A stretch of DNA of 64,000 nt from Betaproteobacteria bacterium (GCA_025356655.1 JANXRW010000142.1:1-64000), one strand, 5' to 3'. Numbered from the stretch's first letter, positions 9,526 through 21,643 are shown. Made by a program: numbers and translations. Notes: generated from the sequence alone by a model not told the origin.

Positions 9526-10281
9526 TCAGGCCTCGGTGGTGGCAGCCGCTTTGTGCTTGGCGCGGTTCATCATCGCAGCGACGATAATTCCGGCTTCGTA
9601 GAGGATCGCAAGTGGCACTGCCAGCAGGCACTGCGAGGTCACGTCGGGGGGGGTCACGACAGCAGCCACCACGAAAGCGCCCACGATGACGTACGGACGA
9701 ATCTCGCGCAACTTCTCCACCGTGACCACGCCGACCTTCACCAGCAGAACGACCGCGATCGGGACCTCGAAGGTGGCGCCGAAGGCAAGGAACATATTAG
9801 CCACAAACCCGAAGTAGGCCCCGATGTCTGGCATCCACGCCACTCCCTCGGGCTGGAACGTCCGGATGACCCCGAACACCACTGGGAAAACGAGGAAGTA
9901 CGCGAAGGCCATGCCGCAGAAGAAGAGAAGGGTGCTCGACACCACCAGCGGCGCCACCATCTTCTTCTCGTGGTTATAGAGGCCCGGGGCGACAAAGGCC
10001 CAGAGTTGGTAGAGCACGTAGGGCAGCGCCACCATCAGCGCGGCCAGTAGCGTCACCTTCAGTGGGATGAAGAAGGGCGAAGTGATCTCCGTGGCGATCA
10101 TGGACACGCCCGACGGCAGTTTGTCCAGCATCGGCTTGGCCAGGAAGTGATAGATCTCCTTGGACCAAGGCGTCAAACACAGAAATACGACCAGCACGGC
10201 GGCGATAGCGCGCACCAAGCGGTTTCGCAATTCCACGAGATGCGAGATGAAACTCTCGGTCGCGGGTTCCTCGTCACTCAC
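9526..10281 (-). CDS. tatC: Sec-independent protein translocase subunit TatC
   Basis: Polytopic inner-membrane receptor for twin-arginine signal peptides. The 251-residue protein has six predicted membrane segments and the conserved FISHLVELRNR start plus the TPPDVTSQ loop. It is the last gene of tatABC, 66 nt after tatB. Confidence 0.97.
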   Translation of the reverse strand: MSDEEPATESFISHLVELRNRLVRAIAAVLVVFLCLTPWSKEIYHFLAKPMLDKLPSGVSMIATEITSPFFIPLKVTLLAALMVALPYVLYQLWAFVAPGLYNHEKKMVAPLVVSSTLLFFCGMAFAYFLVFPVVFGVIRTFQPEGVAWMPDIGAYFGFVANMFLAFGATFEVPIAVVLLVKVGVVTVEKLREIRPYVIVGAFVVAAVVTPPDVTSQCLLAVPLAILYEAGIIVAAMMNRAKHKAAATTEA

Positions 10282-10347
10282 GATGGCAGGGGCTTCCTTG
10301 CAGCGGTTGTCAGATACGGGCGCACGGCCCGGGAAGGCGGAGGCGGA

Positions 10348-10917
10348 TTAGCCCTGATGGCGAGGTTCTTCGGCGCTGACCGGAGGCGCCGGCGCCGGGT
10401 CGAGCTTCGGGGGAACATGGGCTAAGGGCTCCGGGAGGGCAAGTTCAGCCTGCGCCGACAACTCAGGGTCGATATCGGCCTGAGGAGCGCCCACCACCGC
10501 GCCATGGAAGGGCCAACCCCCGCCCGTTGCCACCTCAACGGGCGCCGCGTCCACAGCGGCGGCCGCGGATTGCGTTCCCATGTGGAGCGAAGGCGGCGCC
10601 ACGGCAGCCTGCACGTCCTGGCCCAACTTGTTCATCTCACTTTCAGCGGCCTGCATGGAGCGCGCGGCGTCCTCGAAGCCAGAACGCACCGAGGTCTCGA
10701 TGGAACGGGCGGCGTCCTCGACACTGCCCTGGATCTTTTTCAGGTCGGCCAGTTCCATCTCGCGGTTGATGTCGGCCTTCACTTCCGTCACGTAGCGCTG
10801 GAACCTGCCCAGAAGATGGCCCGCGGTCCGCGCGACACGCGGCAGCCGCTCGGGGCCGATCACCACAAGGGCGACGGCACCGATAACCGCAAGCTCGGAG
10901 AAGGAGAAGTCGAACAT
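10348..10917 (-). CDS. tatB: Sec-independent protein translocase subunit TatB
   Basis: The N-terminal membrane helix with [21 protein letters not shown] is diagnostic of TatB. An amphipathic helix and a long charged, Ala/Pro-rich tail follow, to 189 residues. TatB pairs with TatC to bind Tat precursors. It lies between tatA and tatC on the same strand. Confidence 0.96.
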   Translation of the reverse strand: MFDFSFSELAVIGAVALVVIGPERLPRVARTAGHLLGRFQRYVTEVKADINREMELADLKKIQGSVEDAARSIETSVRSGFEDAARSMQAAESEMNKLGQDVQAAVAPPSLHMGTQSAAAAVDAAPVEVATGGGWPFHGAVVGAPQADIDPELSAQAELALPEPLAHVPPKLDPAPAPPVSAEEPRHQG

Positions 10918-10948
10918 GGCCGTTGGGCGCTAGGCTGGCGTTGACCGC

Positions 10949-11182
10949 TCAGGACTTCGAGCGCTCCTTGATCTCGCCCTCGATCGGGTGTCCGGCCGCC
11001 GCATGTTCGAGCTTGGCGCCGGCTGCAGCCGGGTCCTTGTCTTCTTCGGTCTGCATGCCTTCCTTGAAGCCCTTAACCGCGCCGCCGAGGTCAGCGCCGA
11101 TGTTTTTCAGCTTCTTCGTGCCGAAGATCAGTACCACGACCACCAGCACGATGAGCCAGTGCCAGATGCTGAAGGATCCCAT
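10949..11182 (-). CDS. tatA: Sec-independent protein translocase subunit TatA
   Basis: The 77-residue single-pass protein has [25 protein letters not shown], the TatA helix-hinge motif, then an amphipathic helix with [11 protein letters not shown] and a charged tail. TatA oligomerises to form the translocation pathway. A strong SD (GAGGAG) precedes the ATG. Confidence 0.97.
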   Translation of the reverse strand: MGSFSIWHWLIVLVVVVLIFGTKKLKNIGADLGGAVKGFKEGMQTEEDKDPAAAGAKLEHAAAGHPIEGEIKERSKS

Positions 11183-11216
11183 TCAGAAACTCCTCAAAAA
11201 AATGCTCGTTTGCCCC

Positions 11217-11573
11217 CTAGCTTCGGGGCATCATCGCGCCCAACGCACGCGAGCCACCTAGCACGTGCACATGCAAGTGCATGACGTCTTGGCAGCCGAC
11301 GCGTCCGGTATTCACGATCAGGCGGAAGCCGTCGTCGGAGCCCTGCTCCCTTGCTAACCGCGGCGCCAGACACATCATCCTGCCTAGCACACCCTCATGC
11401 CCTGCCTGTACCTGCGCCAGAGTGGGAATATGTTCCTTGGGAATCAGCAGAAAATGGACTTCGGCTTGCGGGCTTATGTCATGGAAAGCTAGGACCTCGT
11501 CGTCCTCGTAGACCTTCCGGCTCGGGATCTCCCCTCGTGCCAACCGACAAAAAATACACGCCACCGCCGTCAT
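11217..11573 (-). CDS. hinT: HIT family purine nucleoside phosphoramidase (HinT-like)
   Basis: The 118 residues contain the histidine triad HLHVHVLGG near the C-terminus and the N-terminal CIFCRLARGEIPS block of the HINT branch, which hydrolyses AMP-phosphoramidates. It sits between hisE and tatA, the usual betaproteobacterial arrangement. No physiological link to either neighbour is known to me. Confidence 0.94.
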   Translation of the reverse strand: MTAVACIFCRLARGEIPSRKVYEDDEVLAFHDISPQAEVHFLLIPKEHIPTLAQVQAGHEGVLGRMMCLAPRLAREQGSDDGFRLIVNTGRVGCQDVMHLHVHVLGGSRALGAMMPRS

Positions 11574-11628
11574 CCTTATCGCCTCTCCCCGGCTCGCAGG
11601 TGGCCCGTGCCAAGCAATCCGTCCCCGC

Positions 11629-11970
11629 TCACGAGGGTGGACGCATGGCCTTTTCCTGGAGCCCCGACAGTCCTTCGCGCCGTTCCAGCTCTCCCAACAC
11701 GTCCGCCGCAGACAGTCCGTAATGGCTGAGCATGACCAGACAGTGAAACCAGAGGTCCGCTGTTTCCCGGACTATCGGCAGTTTATCACCGTCCTTAGCG
11801 GCGAGTAGCGTTTCGGCCGCCTCCTCGCCGATCTTCTTCAGGATGGCGTCCTCGCCCTTGGCGAAGAGCTTCGCCACGTAGGACGAGGCGGGGTCCGCCC
11901 CCTTGCGGGCCTCGATGGCCGCCCCCAGGCGAACCAGGATGTCCGGCACGGCCGCCTCAGTTGCTGCCAT
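11629..11970 (-). CDS. hisE: phosphoribosyl-ATP pyrophosphatase
   Basis: Second step of histidine biosynthesis, hydrolysing PR-ATP to PR-AMP. The 113-residue MazG-like helical protein has the conserved [20 protein letters not shown] block and [14 protein letters not shown]-type motif (here [14 protein letters not shown]). It is separate from HisI but overlaps it by 14 nt, indicating coupling. Confidence 0.96.
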   Translation of the reverse strand: MAATEAAVPDILVRLGAAIEARKGADPASSYVAKLFAKGEDAILKKIGEEAAETLLAAKDGDKLPIVRETADLWFHCLVMLSHYGLSAADVLGELERREGLSGLQEKAMRPPS

Positions 11971-12349
11971 ACACCGTTGACGGATCCTTCAAGACCGGGT
12001 CCGTCACCTCCCAATGATCCTGGTCCAGGCGCCTGTAAAAGCAGCGGGCCCGGCCGGTGTGGCAGGCGACGCCTTCGACCTGTTCGACAACCAGCAGCAA
12101 GGCATCGCCGTCGCAGTCAAGGCGGAGTTCCCGAACCTTCTGCACGTGGCCCGACTCCTCTCCCTTGCGCCACAGCTTACGCCGGGAACGTGACCAGTAA
12201 TGGGCTTCACCCGTGGATACCGTGCGCTCGAGCGCCTCGCGGCTCATCCATGCCAGCATCAGTACCTCGCCCGACGCCCCGTCCTGAGCGATAGCCGGCA
12301 CGAGACCGTCATCAGACCAGCGCAGTTCCTTAATCCAGTCCGGGGTCAC
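11957..12349 (-). CDS. hisI: phosphoribosyl-AMP cyclohydrolase
   Basis: Third step of the histidine pathway. The 130-residue protein has the zinc/magnesium-binding motifs of [17 protein letters not shown] with the metal-binding aspartates and cysteine, and [12 protein letters not shown]. Also present is [22 protein letters not shown]. It overlaps hisF by 4 nt and hisE by 14 nt. Confidence 0.97.
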   Translation of the reverse strand: MTPDWIKELRWSDDGLVPAIAQDGASGEVLMLAWMSREALERTVSTGEAHYWSRSRRKLWRKGEESGHVQKVRELRLDCDGDALLLVVEQVEGVACHTGRARCFYRRLDQDHWEVTDPVLKDPSTVYGSN

Positions 12350-13110
12350 CGTCTCACCTCGATTCCGCGGATCGCCATGTGGTCCTTGGCTTCCCGAACG
12401 GTTGATTCAGCATAATGAAAGATCGACGCCGCGAGCACCGCATCCGCGTGGCCCTCCAAGACCCCTGCACTCAGGTGCTCCAGGCAGCCCACGCCGCCGC
12501 TGGCGATGATAGGTATCTCGAGCGTATCGGCAAATGCTCGCGTGAGGGCCAAGTCAAACCCATTGCGCGTCCCGTCTCGATCCATGCTGGTGAGCAAAAT
12601 CTCGCCGGCGCCCAAGGCCTGTGCCCGGACGCCCCATTCCAATGCATCCAGCCCGGTGGCGCGTCGGCCACCATGAGTATAAACCTCCCAACGCGCTTCC
12701 CCTGCGACCTGCTTGGCGTCGATGGCGACTACAATGCATTGCGAGCCCACCTTTTCCGACGCGTCGGCCACGACCTCCGGGTTCTGCACGGCAGCGGAGT
12801 TAATGCTAACTTTATCTGCACCCGCGTTGAGCAAGCGCCGGACATCCGCTACCGAGCGCACGCCGCCGCCCACGGTGAGCGGGATGAAGACTTGGCTCGC
12901 CACCGACTCGATCATCGTGAGGATGAGGTCGCGGTTGTCGGACGTCGCGGTTATGTCCAGGAAGCATAGTTCATCGGCCCCTTGTTCATCGTAGCGCCGG
13001 GCCACCTCGACGGGGTCACCCGCGTCGCGCAGGCCAACGAAATTGATTCCCTTGACGACCCTTCCGCCGCTCACATCCAGGCAGGGGATCACTCGCTTGG
13101 CAAGACCCAT
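12346..13110 (-). CDS. hisF: imidazole glycerol phosphate synthase subunit HisF
   Basis: The cyclase half of IGP synthase: a TIM barrel using ammonia from HisH on PRFAR. The 254 residues start [13 protein letters not shown] with the catalytic Asp in CLDV, and contain [12 protein letters not shown] and the phosphate-binding ASGGVG motif. It lies between hisA and hisI on the minus strand. Confidence 0.98.
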   Translation of the reverse strand: MGLAKRVIPCLDVSGGRVVKGINFVGLRDAGDPVEVARRYDEQGADELCFLDITATSDNRDLILTMIESVASQVFIPLTVGGGVRSVADVRRLLNAGADKVSINSAAVQNPEVVADASEKVGSQCIVVAIDAKQVAGEARWEVYTHGGRRATGLDALEWGVRAQALGAGEILLTSMDRDGTRNGFDLALTRAFADTLEIPIIASGGVGCLEHLSAGVLEGHADAVLAASIFHYAESTVREAKDHMAIRGIEVRR

Positions 13111-13158
13111 GGTGTTAAACCTGCAGATTTAAGGGGCAGGCGCCAGTGTGCGCCGGCC

Positions 13159-13917
13159 TCAAGCTTCAAGTGCGGGGGGTGGCGACAACTCGTCGGCGAG
13201 GCGCTGGGCGGCCGCAAAATCCATGGTGCCCTGGTAAATCGCGCGCCCGGTGATGGCCCCCATGATCCCCTCGCCCTGCACGGCGCATAGGGCCCGGACG
13301 TCGTCCAGGGTGCCCACGCCCCCGCTCGCGATGACCGGCACCGTGAGTGCCTTCGCCAGTTCCACAGTGGCCTCCGTATTCACGCCCGTGAGCATGCCGT
13401 CACGGCCGATGTCCGTGTAGATGATGGCCTCCACGCCGTAGTCCTGGAACTTTTTGGCGAGGTCAATGACATCATGACCGGTCATCTTCGACCAGCCTTC
13501 CACGGCGACCTTGCCGTCTCGAGCATCCAAGGCCACGAGGACGTGGCCAGGGAACGCGTAACAGGCGTCGTGGAGGAACCCAGGCGTCTTCACCGCGGCC
13601 GTGCCGATGATGACATAGCTGACGCCGTCATCCAGATAGCGCTCGATGGTATCGAGGTCACGTATGCCACCGCCGAGTTGCACTGGAATGCTATCGCCAA
13701 CGGCCTTGATCACCGCCTTGATAGCCTCCTCGTTGCGGGGCTTGCCGGCGAAGGCGCCGTCGAGGTCAACGAGGTGCAAGCGGCGCGCACCGCTCTCGAC
13801 CCATAGCCGGGCCATGGCCGCAGGGTCATCGGAAAACACGGTGGCCCCCTCCATTTCACCCTGCTTGAGTCGCACACAGTGCCCATCCTTGAGGTCAATG
13901 GCGGGAATGATCAGCAT
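13159..13917 (-). CDS. hisA: phosphoribosylformimino-AICAR phosphate isomerase
   Basis: TIM-barrel Amadori isomerase (ProFAR to PRFAR), a close relative of HisF. The 252-residue protein begins [12 protein letters not shown] with the catalytic Asp, and has [20 protein letters not shown] and the phosphate-binding ASGGVGTL. Order H-A-F-I-E is the standard proteobacterial one. Confidence 0.98.
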   Translation of the reverse strand: MLIIPAIDLKDGHCVRLKQGEMEGATVFSDDPAAMARLWVESGARRLHLVDLDGAFAGKPRNEEAIKAVIKAVGDSIPVQLGGGIRDLDTIERYLDDGVSYVIIGTAAVKTPGFLHDACYAFPGHVLVALDARDGKVAVEGWSKMTGHDVIDLAKKFQDYGVEAIIYTDIGRDGMLTGVNTEATVELAKALTVPVIASGGVGTLDDVRALCAVQGEGIMGAITGRAIYQGTMDFAAAQRLADELSPPPALEA

Positions 13918-14006
13918 AGAAGTTCACCAGCGAAGGACAGCGTCAGGTGGAGATGCGCGGAAGCCCAGCGGGTCCGACGCGAGGTTGTAACCCAGGAAAT
14001 CATACA

Positions 14007-14663
14007 TCAAGTCCCCGGCCGCGAAGGCTGAAGCAAGCCGTCCCATGCAAGGAAATTGGCCAGAAGGCGCAAACCGGCCGCCTGACTCTTTTCAGGATGG
14101 AACTGAACGGCGAACACGTTATCCCGAGCCACCGCGCAGACGAAGGGCTCGGGGTACCGGGTCCGGGCGGCGACGATCCCCGGTTCCAGCGGAACCGGGT
14201 AGTAGCTATGGACAAAATAGAATCGCTCGCCGGCAGAGATGCCCACCCACAGCGGGTGCGGCTGTGTGGGGTTCACCTCATTCCAACCCATATGCGGAAC
14301 CTTGAGGCGTTCCTGGTCGGCCACGGGATGCGGGAACCGCACCACCTCGCCCCGAAACAGCCCAAGCCCTGGCACGTTACCCTCGTGGCTTACCTCGAAA
14401 AGCATCTGGAGGCCGATGCAGATTCCGAGGAAAGGCTTGCTGGCTGCCGCATCCAGCACCGCTTGACGCAAGCCCCGAGCATCGAGTTCGCGCATACAAT
14501 CGGGCATGGCGCCCTGGCCGGGGAATACGACGTGACGCGCGGCGCGGACTTCTGCCGGATCGCTGGTGACCAGGATCTGACAATCCGGTGCGACGTGCTG
14601 CAAGGCCTTCTGCACCGAGCGTAGGTTGCCCATGCCGTAGTCGATGATTGCCAAGTCGCTCAT
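14007..14663 (-). CDS. hisH: imidazole glycerol phosphate synthase glutaminase subunit HisH
   Basis: Class I glutamine amidotransferase that feeds ammonia to HisF. The nucleophile cysteine lies in GICIGLQMLFE and the His-Glu pair is in AVQFHPEKS. An N-terminal IIDYGMGNLRS is present. Length is 218 residues. The gene is 20 nt downstream of hisB. Confidence 0.97.
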   Translation of the reverse strand: MSDLAIIDYGMGNLRSVQKALQHVAPDCQILVTSDPAEVRAARHVVFPGQGAMPDCMRELDARGLRQAVLDAAASKPFLGICIGLQMLFEVSHEGNVPGLGLFRGEVVRFPHPVADQERLKVPHMGWNEVNPTQPHPLWVGISAGERFYFVHSYYPVPLEPGIVAARTRYPEPFVCAVARDNVFAVQFHPEKSQAAGLRLLANFLAWDGLLQPSRPGT

Positions 14664-14683
14664 AAATTCACCCGGTGGCGCGC

Positions 14684-15277
14684 CTAGAGGCTGCCCTTGG
14701 TGGAAGGAACGATGCCCTGCATGCGCGCGTCGGGTTCGACAGCCTGGCGAAGCGCACGGCCGAAGGCCTTGAAAACGGTCTCCGCTTGATGGTGGGCGTT
14801 TCGCCCCTTAAGATTATCCACATGCAGAGTGAGTAGCGCGTGGTTGGCGAACCCCTGGAAGAATTCCCGCAACAGATCCACGTCGAAGGCCCCGATCAAG
14901 GGGCGGACATACTCCACCTCGTAGAACAATCCCGGTCGACCAGACAGGTCCACTGCCACCCGGGACAGCGCCTCGTCCAGTGGTACGTAGGCGTGCCCGT
15001 AACGGCGCAACCCCGCCTTGTCGCCCAGGGCTTTTGCGAACACTTGGCCTAGCGTGATACCCACATCTTCCACCGTGTGGTGAGCATCGATGTGCAGATC
15101 GCCCTTGGCCGTGACTTCCAGGTCCATCATCCCGTGACGTGCGAGTTGGTCCAGCATGTGATCGAAGAAACCCACGCCGGTCGCGATGGTGGAACGGCCG
15201 ACGCCATCCAGATCCAGCTTGATCGTGATCTGGGTTTCCAACGTTTGACGCAATCCTTGTGCCTGACGTGCGGACAT
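14684..15277 (-). CDS. hisB: imidazoleglycerol-phosphate dehydratase (monofunctional)
   Basis: Dehydrates IGP to imidazole acetol phosphate. The 197-residue protein has the metal-binding repeats [23 protein letters not shown] and NAHHQAE. It lacks the N-terminal HolPase domain of the enterobacterial bifunctional enzyme. A ~100-bp gap without a gene separates it from hisD, at the place where hisC usually lies. Confidence 0.97.
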   Translation of the reverse strand: MSARQAQGLRQTLETQITIKLDLDGVGRSTIATGVGFFDHMLDQLARHGMMDLEVTAKGDLHIDAHHTVEDVGITLGQVFAKALGDKAGLRRYGHAYVPLDEALSRVAVDLSGRPGLFYEVEYVRPLIGAFDVDLLREFFQGFANHALLTLHVDNLKGRNAHHQAETVFKAFGRALRQAVEPDARMQGIVPSTKGSL

Positions 15278-15380
15278 GGGGGAACCTGTGAGGGGAAAAG
15301 TTTAGGGCAACCGGGCCTGAGGGCTGGGCGTCGCGCCCGCCGAATCGCGCGCGCACGAGCCGACGCGCTGAGCGTGACGA

Positions 15381-16682
15381 CTAATCATGGACACGGTACT
15401 GGGCCGACTGCGCATGGGCATCGAGCCCCTCTCCGCGCGCAAGCTCCGCCGCTATGGGCCCGAGCGCGCGGGCGCCGGCCTTCGACATCTGAATCAGACT
15501 GGTGCGCTTCTGAAAATCGTACACGCCCAGCGGCGAGGAAAAGCGTGCAGTTCGCGCGGTAGGCAGCACGTGGTTCGGCCCAGCGCAATAGTCCCCCAGG
15601 GCCTCCGAGGAGTAGTGTCCGAGGAAGATGGCGCCCGCATGGCGGATTCGGGGCAGCAGGGACTCCGGGTCCGTCACCGAGAGTTCTAGATGCTCGGGTG
15701 CGATCTGGTTGGCGATCTCGCAGGCTTCGTCAAGATCGCGCACCTGAATCAGTGCGCCGCGCGCTTCCAGGGACGCCCTGATCACCTCCCGGCGGGGCAT
15801 GTTGGGCAGTTGCCGGGCAATGCTCTGCTCGACCCGGTCGATGGTCGCAGCGTCGGGGCACAGCAATAGGGCCTGCGCCATCTCGTCGTGCTCGGCCTGG
15901 GAGAACAGATCCATCGCCACCCAGTCCGGGTTAGCACTGGCGTCGCACAGGACGAGGATCTCCGAGGGGCCCGCCACCATGTCGATGCCTACGCGCCCGA
16001 AAACCCGCCGCTTGGCGGCAGCCACATAGGCGTTGCCGGGGCCGACGATCTTGTCCACGGGCGGGATGCTCTCGGTGCCGAAGGCAAGCGCCCCTATTGC
16101 CTGCGCGCCGCCGATGGTGAAAACTCGCTCGATGCCGCACAGCGCAGCCGCGGCTAGCACCAGAGCGTTGCGCTCGCCGTCCGGGGTGGGTACGACCATG
16201 ACCACCTCGCGCACGCCGGCAACCGCAGCGGGCAAGGCGTTCATGAGTACACTGGAGGGGTACGCTGCCTTGCCGCCCGGGACGTAGACACCCACGCGGT
16301 CGAGCGGTGTGACCCTCTGGCCCAAGCGGGTTCCATCGGCCTCCTGGTAGCTCCAGGACTCCGCGGCCTGCCGACGATGGAACTCACCGATACGCGCAGC
16401 CGCCTTCTCCAATGCCTGACGCTGGCTGCCGGGCAAGCTGGCCAGTGCCGCCTCCAGCACCGGACGCTCGAGCGTGAGGTCCGCCATGCTCGACGCGCTC
16501 AAGCGGTCGAACCGCCCGGTATACTCCAGCACCGCTGCGTCGCCGCGGGCGCGGACATCCTCGAGGATCCGCGCCACCACCTGGTCGATCGCTTGGTCCT
16601 GCGAACCCTCGAAGCGCAGCAGCGCCGCCAGTGTTTCCTGAAACGCAGCGCTGCGAGTGTCCAGGCGCCTAGGCAGCGGCAT
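15381..16682 (-). CDS. hisD: histidinol dehydrogenase
   Basis: Last two steps: NAD-dependent oxidation of histidinol to histidine, zinc enzyme. From ATG 16682 it has 433 residues, the family norm. A GGGAGG SD lies 6 nt upstream, and homology-like sequence begins [11 protein letters not shown], so the longer track start (16733) is rejected. Motifs include [23 protein letters not shown] and the [15 protein letters not shown] segment. It overlaps hisG by 14 nt. Confidence 0.97.
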   Translation of the reverse strand: MPLPRRLDTRSAAFQETLAALLRFEGSQDQAIDQVVARILEDVRARGDAAVLEYTGRFDRLSASSMADLTLERPVLEAALASLPGSQRQALEKAAARIGEFHRRQAAESWSYQEADGTRLGQRVTPLDRVGVYVPGGKAAYPSSVLMNALPAAVAGVREVVMVVPTPDGERNALVLAAAALCGIERVFTIGGAQAIGALAFGTESIPPVDKIVGPGNAYVAAAKRRVFGRVGIDMVAGPSEILVLCDASANPDWVAMDLFSQAEHDEMAQALLLCPDAATIDRVEQSIARQLPNMPRREVIRASLEARGALIQVRDLDEACEIANQIAPEHLELSVTDPESLLPRIRHAGAIFLGHYSSEALGDYCAGPNHVLPTARTARFSSPLGVYDFQKRTSLIQMSKAGARALGPIAAELARGEGLDAHAQSAQYRVHD

Positions 16683-17334
16683 GTCCCGCCTCCCTCGCGC
16701 TGGCTCCCCCGATGGCGCTGAGCAGGGGTTCAATGAGGGCTCGCTTGAGCTTCAGCGAGGCCTGGTTCACCACCAGTCTCGCGCTCACCTTCATGATCTC
16801 CTCCACCTCCGTGAGATGGTTCGCCCGCAGCGTGTTGCCCGTGCTGACGAGATCGACAATGGCGTCAGCCAAGCCCACCAGGGGTGCAAGTTCCATTGAG
16901 CCGTAGAGCTTGATGAGGTCCACATGGACGCCTTTGGCAGCGAAATGCTCGCGCGCCGTGTTCAGGTACTTGGTCGCCACGCGCAGGCGCCCCCCCCGGC
17001 TAACCGCGCGCAGGTAGTCGAAGTCCTCGCGCACGGCCACCATCATGCGACAGCGGGCGATGCCGAGGTCGAGCGGCTGATAGAGGCCATCGCTGCCCTG
17101 TTCGCGCAAGACGTCAAGCCCGGCAATACCAAGGTCGGCCGCGCCATAGCGAACGTAGGTGGGGACATCCGACGCGCGGACCACGACCAAGTCCACCTCG
17201 GGCCGGCTGGTGGCCAACACCAGCTTGCGCGAGCGTTCCGGGTCTTCGGTTGCGCGAATGCCCGCGGCCTCCAGTAACGGCGCCGTTTCCGTGAAGATGC
17301 GGCCCTTCGAGAGGGCGATGGTGATGCGGCTCAC
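16669..17334 (-). CDS. hisG: ATP phosphoribosyltransferase, short form
   Basis: First committed step of histidine synthesis. At 221 residues it lacks the C-terminal regulatory ACT-like domain, so it belongs to the HisG-S class, which needs HisZ for activity and feedback control. hisZ is not in the window. Motifs: [20 protein letters not shown] and the PRPP-binding segment [14 protein letters not shown]. It begins the his gene group; murA lies about 60 nt upstream on the same strand. Confidence 0.97.
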   Translation of the reverse strand: MSRITIALSKGRIFTETAPLLEAAGIRATEDPERSRKLVLATSRPEVDLVVVRASDVPTYVRYGAADLGIAGLDVLREQGSDGLYQPLDLGIARCRMMVAVREDFDYLRAVSRGGRLRVATKYLNTAREHFAAKGVHVDLIKLYGSMELAPLVGLADAIVDLVSTGNTLRANHLTEVEEIMKVSARLVVNQASLKLKRALIEPLLSAIGGASAREAGHAAA

Positions 17335-17395
17335 TGCCTCACTGCCTTACACGGGGAAACCGCCGATTGTAGCGCAGCCGCCGCCCGCGGGCGCG

Positions 17396-18973
<1,578 letters not shown>

Positions 18974-19729
18974 TCAGCCGCGCAACTTGTATCCGGATTG
19001 GAACAGGCGCAGCGTCACCGTCGTGAGCACTAGCGTAGCCGTGCCCACCACGGCGAAGGCGAGCCCTGGCGGGACGTCGCTGGCGCCGAAGAAGCCGTAG
19101 CGGAAACCGTCAATTAGATAGAAGAATGGGTTTAGGTGAGACACCTGCTGCCAAAAGGGCGGCAGCGAATGGATGGAGTAAAAGACGCCGGCCAGGAAGG
19201 TTAGCGGGACGATCAGAAAGTTCTGGAACGCGGCGAGTTGGTCGAACTTGTCCGCCCAGATTCCAGCCAACACGCCGAGGCTCGCCAACAGCACGCCGCC
19301 GAGGACGGCAAAAAGCAGGATCCAGCCCGGGTTGGCGACCGGCAAGGTGGTGAACACGGGTGCCGTCGCGAGCACGCCGGCCCCCACCACGAGCCCGCGC
19401 ACCAGGGCCGCCAAGACGTAAGCGAGGTAGGTCTGCAGCGGCGAGAGTGGTGTGAGCAGAACAAACACGAGGTTACCGGTGATCTTCGACTGGATAAGGC
19501 TCGACGAACTGTTGGCGAACGCATTCTGCAACAGAGACATCATGGCCAAGCCCGGCAAAAGGAACGCCGTGTAGGAGACCCCGGGGTAGACCTGCAATTT
19601 TGACTCTAGCACGTGCGAGAAAATCAGCAGGTAGAGCAGCGCGGTGAGCACGGGGGCAGCGACGGTCTGAAAGCTCACCTTCCAGAAGCGCAGCAGTTCC
19701 TTCTGCAGTAGCGTCAAAAAGCCGTTCAT
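18974..19729 (-). CDS. ABC-2 type transport permease (YadH-like)
   Basis: The 251-residue protein has about six membrane segments and the ABC-2 signature region around residues 95-125 (LVFVLLTPLSPLQTYLAYVLAALVRG). It overlaps the upstream ATPase gene by 1 nt, so the two form one exporter. The closest described pair is YadG/YadH; the substrate is unknown. Confidence 0.92.
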   Translation of the reverse strand: MNGFLTLLQKELLRFWKVSFQTVAAPVLTALLYLLIFSHVLESKLQVYPGVSYTAFLLPGLAMMSLLQNAFANSSSSLIQSKITGNLVFVLLTPLSPLQTYLAYVLAALVRGLVVGAGVLATAPVFTTLPVANPGWILLFAVLGGVLLASLGVLAGIWADKFDQLAAFQNFLIVPLTFLAGVFYSIHSLPPFWQQVSHLNPFFYLIDGFRYGFFGASDVPPGLAFAVVGTATLVLTTVTLRLFQSGYKLRG

Positions 19730-20628
19730 CAGTGGCTGCTCATGATGCTCACGAATGCCTCCTCGAGATCTGCCTGCAGCACCTCGATCTCTTCGACTCG
19801 CGCCCCGTTCTCACGCAGGCGGGCAAGCAAGGGCTCGAGGTCGGCGCAGGTAGGCAGCGTCAGGATCACTCGCCCGCCGGGGGCCACTGAACTACCTTCG
19901 GGTAGGCACTGGGGAGAATAGCCGGGCGCAAGGCGTAGCCGCAGGCGCAACCCGGGTATCCCGCCGAGCAAGTTGCGCGTGGAGTCGAGCGCCACCACCC
20001 GTCCTTGCTTGAGCATGGCGATGCGCCCGCATAGGCTCTCCGCTTCCTCCAAATAGTGGGTGGTGAGCACGATGGTGTGGCCGGCGCGATTGAGCTCCGA
20101 GACGAAGGACCACAGGCCCTGGCGCAGTTCCACGTCAACGCCGGCGGTGGGCTCATCCAGAATGATCACCGGCGGCTTGTGCACCAGCGCCTGGGCCACC
20201 AGCACACGGCGCTTCATGCCGCCAGAGAGCGACCGCATATTCGCATCCGCTTTGTCGGTGAGTTCGAGGCGATCGATGATTGAGTCGATCCAGACATCGT
20301 TTCGGCGCAGCCCAAAGTAGCCGGACTGAATACGCAGCGTTTCGCGCACGGAGAAAAAGGGATCGAAGACGAGTTCCTGGGGAACAACGCCCAGACTGCG
20401 ACGCGCGCTCTGGTAGGCCCCCACCACGTCGTGCCCCATGACCTTGAGCGACCCCTGGTCGAGCCGGGTCAGGCCGGCCAGCGCACTGATGAGCGTTGTC
20501 TTTCCAGCGCCATTGGGACCGAGCAACCCGAAGAACTCGCCCTCGGCAATTTCCAGGGAAACGTCCGAGAGCGCGCGCACGCTGCCGAAGCGCTTGTGCG
20601 CACCTCGAACCTCAATTGCGGGTGGCAT
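19729..20628 (-). CDS. ABC transporter ATP-binding protein (YadG-like)
   Basis: ATPase of an ABC-2 exporter. From ATG 20628 it has 299 residues with Walker [10 protein letters not shown], signature RSLSGGMKRR, Walker B VIILDEPTAG and the H-switch TTHYLEEAE. The region upstream of this ATG in the track ORF is out-of-frame shadow over mlaB. It overlaps its permease by 1 nt and follows mlaB by 25 nt. Confidence 0.94.
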   Translation of the reverse strand: MPPAIEVRGAHKRFGSVRALSDVSLEIAEGEFFGLLGPNGAGKTTLISALAGLTRLDQGSLKVMGHDVVGAYQSARRSLGVVPQELVFDPFFSVRETLRIQSGYFGLRRNDVWIDSIIDRLELTDKADANMRSLSGGMKRRVLVAQALVHKPPVIILDEPTAGVDVELRQGLWSFVSELNRAGHTIVLTTHYLEEAESLCGRIAMLKQGRVVALDSTRNLLGGIPGLRLRLRLAPGYSPQCLPEGSSVAPGGRVILTLPTCADLEPLLARLRENGARVEEIEVLQADLEEAFVSIMSSH

Positions 20629-20653
20629 GGGAATCGATCCAGAAATGGGGAAC

Positions 20654-20941
20654 TTAGGCCTCGCGGACGAGATCGCCCAGCCCGTAGAGGCCCACGAGCT
20701 TGCGTAGCCCCTCGGGAATGCCACGCAGGACCAAGCTACCCCCGGCGCGCGCCGCCTGACGTTGCCATTCCAGCAGCAGGCTGAGCGCGGCGGAGTCCGC
20801 GGTCTCCACCGCCGAGAGGTCCACCTCGACAGCCTCAGCAGCGGCACCCATTAGCAAATTACCCTGGGCGAGCAGCGTGCTCACCGAGGCAAAGGTCACG
20901 GCGCCTTGTAGGCGAACTCCGCGCTCGGTCCTCTCCAGCAT
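20654..20941 (-). CDS. mlaB: STAS domain protein, Mla system MlaB
   Basis: The 95-residue single STAS domain has the VDLSAVETADSAALSLL motif, with the conserved Thr/Ser pair around the helix start. MlaB binds the ATPase MlaF and activates the MlaFEDB phospholipid transporter. It is the last gene of mlaFEDCB, overlapping mlaC by 1 nt. Confidence 0.92.
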   Translation of the reverse strand: MLERTERGVRLQGAVTFASVSTLLAQGNLLMGAAAEAVEVDLSAVETADSAALSLLLEWQRQAARAGGSLVLRGIPEGLRKLVGLYGLGDLVREA

Positions 20942-21600
20942 CAGTTCGCCTTGGCAGGGCTGCTGGCCCCGGATTTAGCGCTCAGCGAGTGAACGAGCCC
21001 ATCGATACCGCCGCGGCCGATCTCGTCGTTGAAGCTGCTGCGATAGGTCGTCACGAGGCTAACGCCATTGACCACAACGTCGTAAACCTTCCAACTCGGC
21101 GTGGCCTGGTACATGCTGTAGTCCACGGCAATCGGCTCGGAACTGCCGGGTAGCCGGATCAGCGTGCGCACAAGCACGTCATCTTCCCCCGGTTTCATCT
21201 TCAGTGGCTTCACCTCCACCGAAACGTCCTTGTAGGTGCTGTAGGCCGCCGTATAGGAAGTGAGCAACAACTCGCGGAAAGAGTGCACCAGGGCCTGCCG
21301 CTGCTCAGCGCTTGCCTGCCGCCAATTTTTCCCCAGCGCGAGCTTCGTCATGCGATCGAAGTCGAAGTAGGGCAGCAGCCGCTGTTCCACGAGCGCGACC
21401 AACTTCGACTGGGCGGCGCCGCGCTCGCGATCTTGTTTGGCGAGCTTCAGGACGTCGTCCGCGACACTTCGCACGAGTTGGTCCGGGGTGTCCTCGGCAA
21501 ACGCCGCAAGGGGCGTGACGGCCATGCCCAGGAAGCCCAGCAGCAGGCCTGCGGCAACACGTTGCCAAGCGCGGCGGGTCGAGTACTGCAGATATTTCAT
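20941..21600 (-). CDS. mlaC: periplasmic phospholipid-binding protein MlaC
   Basis: Soluble shuttle that carries phospholipid between the outer-membrane MlaA complex and the inner-membrane MlaD ring. The 219-residue protein has a signal peptide (about 1-35, ending near AFAE) and the family block YFDFDRMTKLALGKNWRQASAEQ. The conserved VDYSMYQATPSWKVYDVVVNGVSL segment lies toward the C-terminus. Confidence 0.96.
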   Translation of the reverse strand: MKYLQYSTRRAWQRVAAGLLLGFLGMAVTPLAAFAEDTPDQLVRSVADDVLKLAKQDRERGAAQSKLVALVEQRLLPYFDFDRMTKLALGKNWRQASAEQRQALVHSFRELLLTSYTAAYSTYKDVSVEVKPLKMKPGEDDVLVRTLIRLPGSSEPIAVDYSMYQATPSWKVYDVVVNGVSLVTTYRSSFNDEIGRGGIDGLVHSLSAKSGASSPAKAN

Positions 21601-21643
21601 CGGATTTTCGCTCCATTATTTAGTGGATACGGACCGCCAGCGT

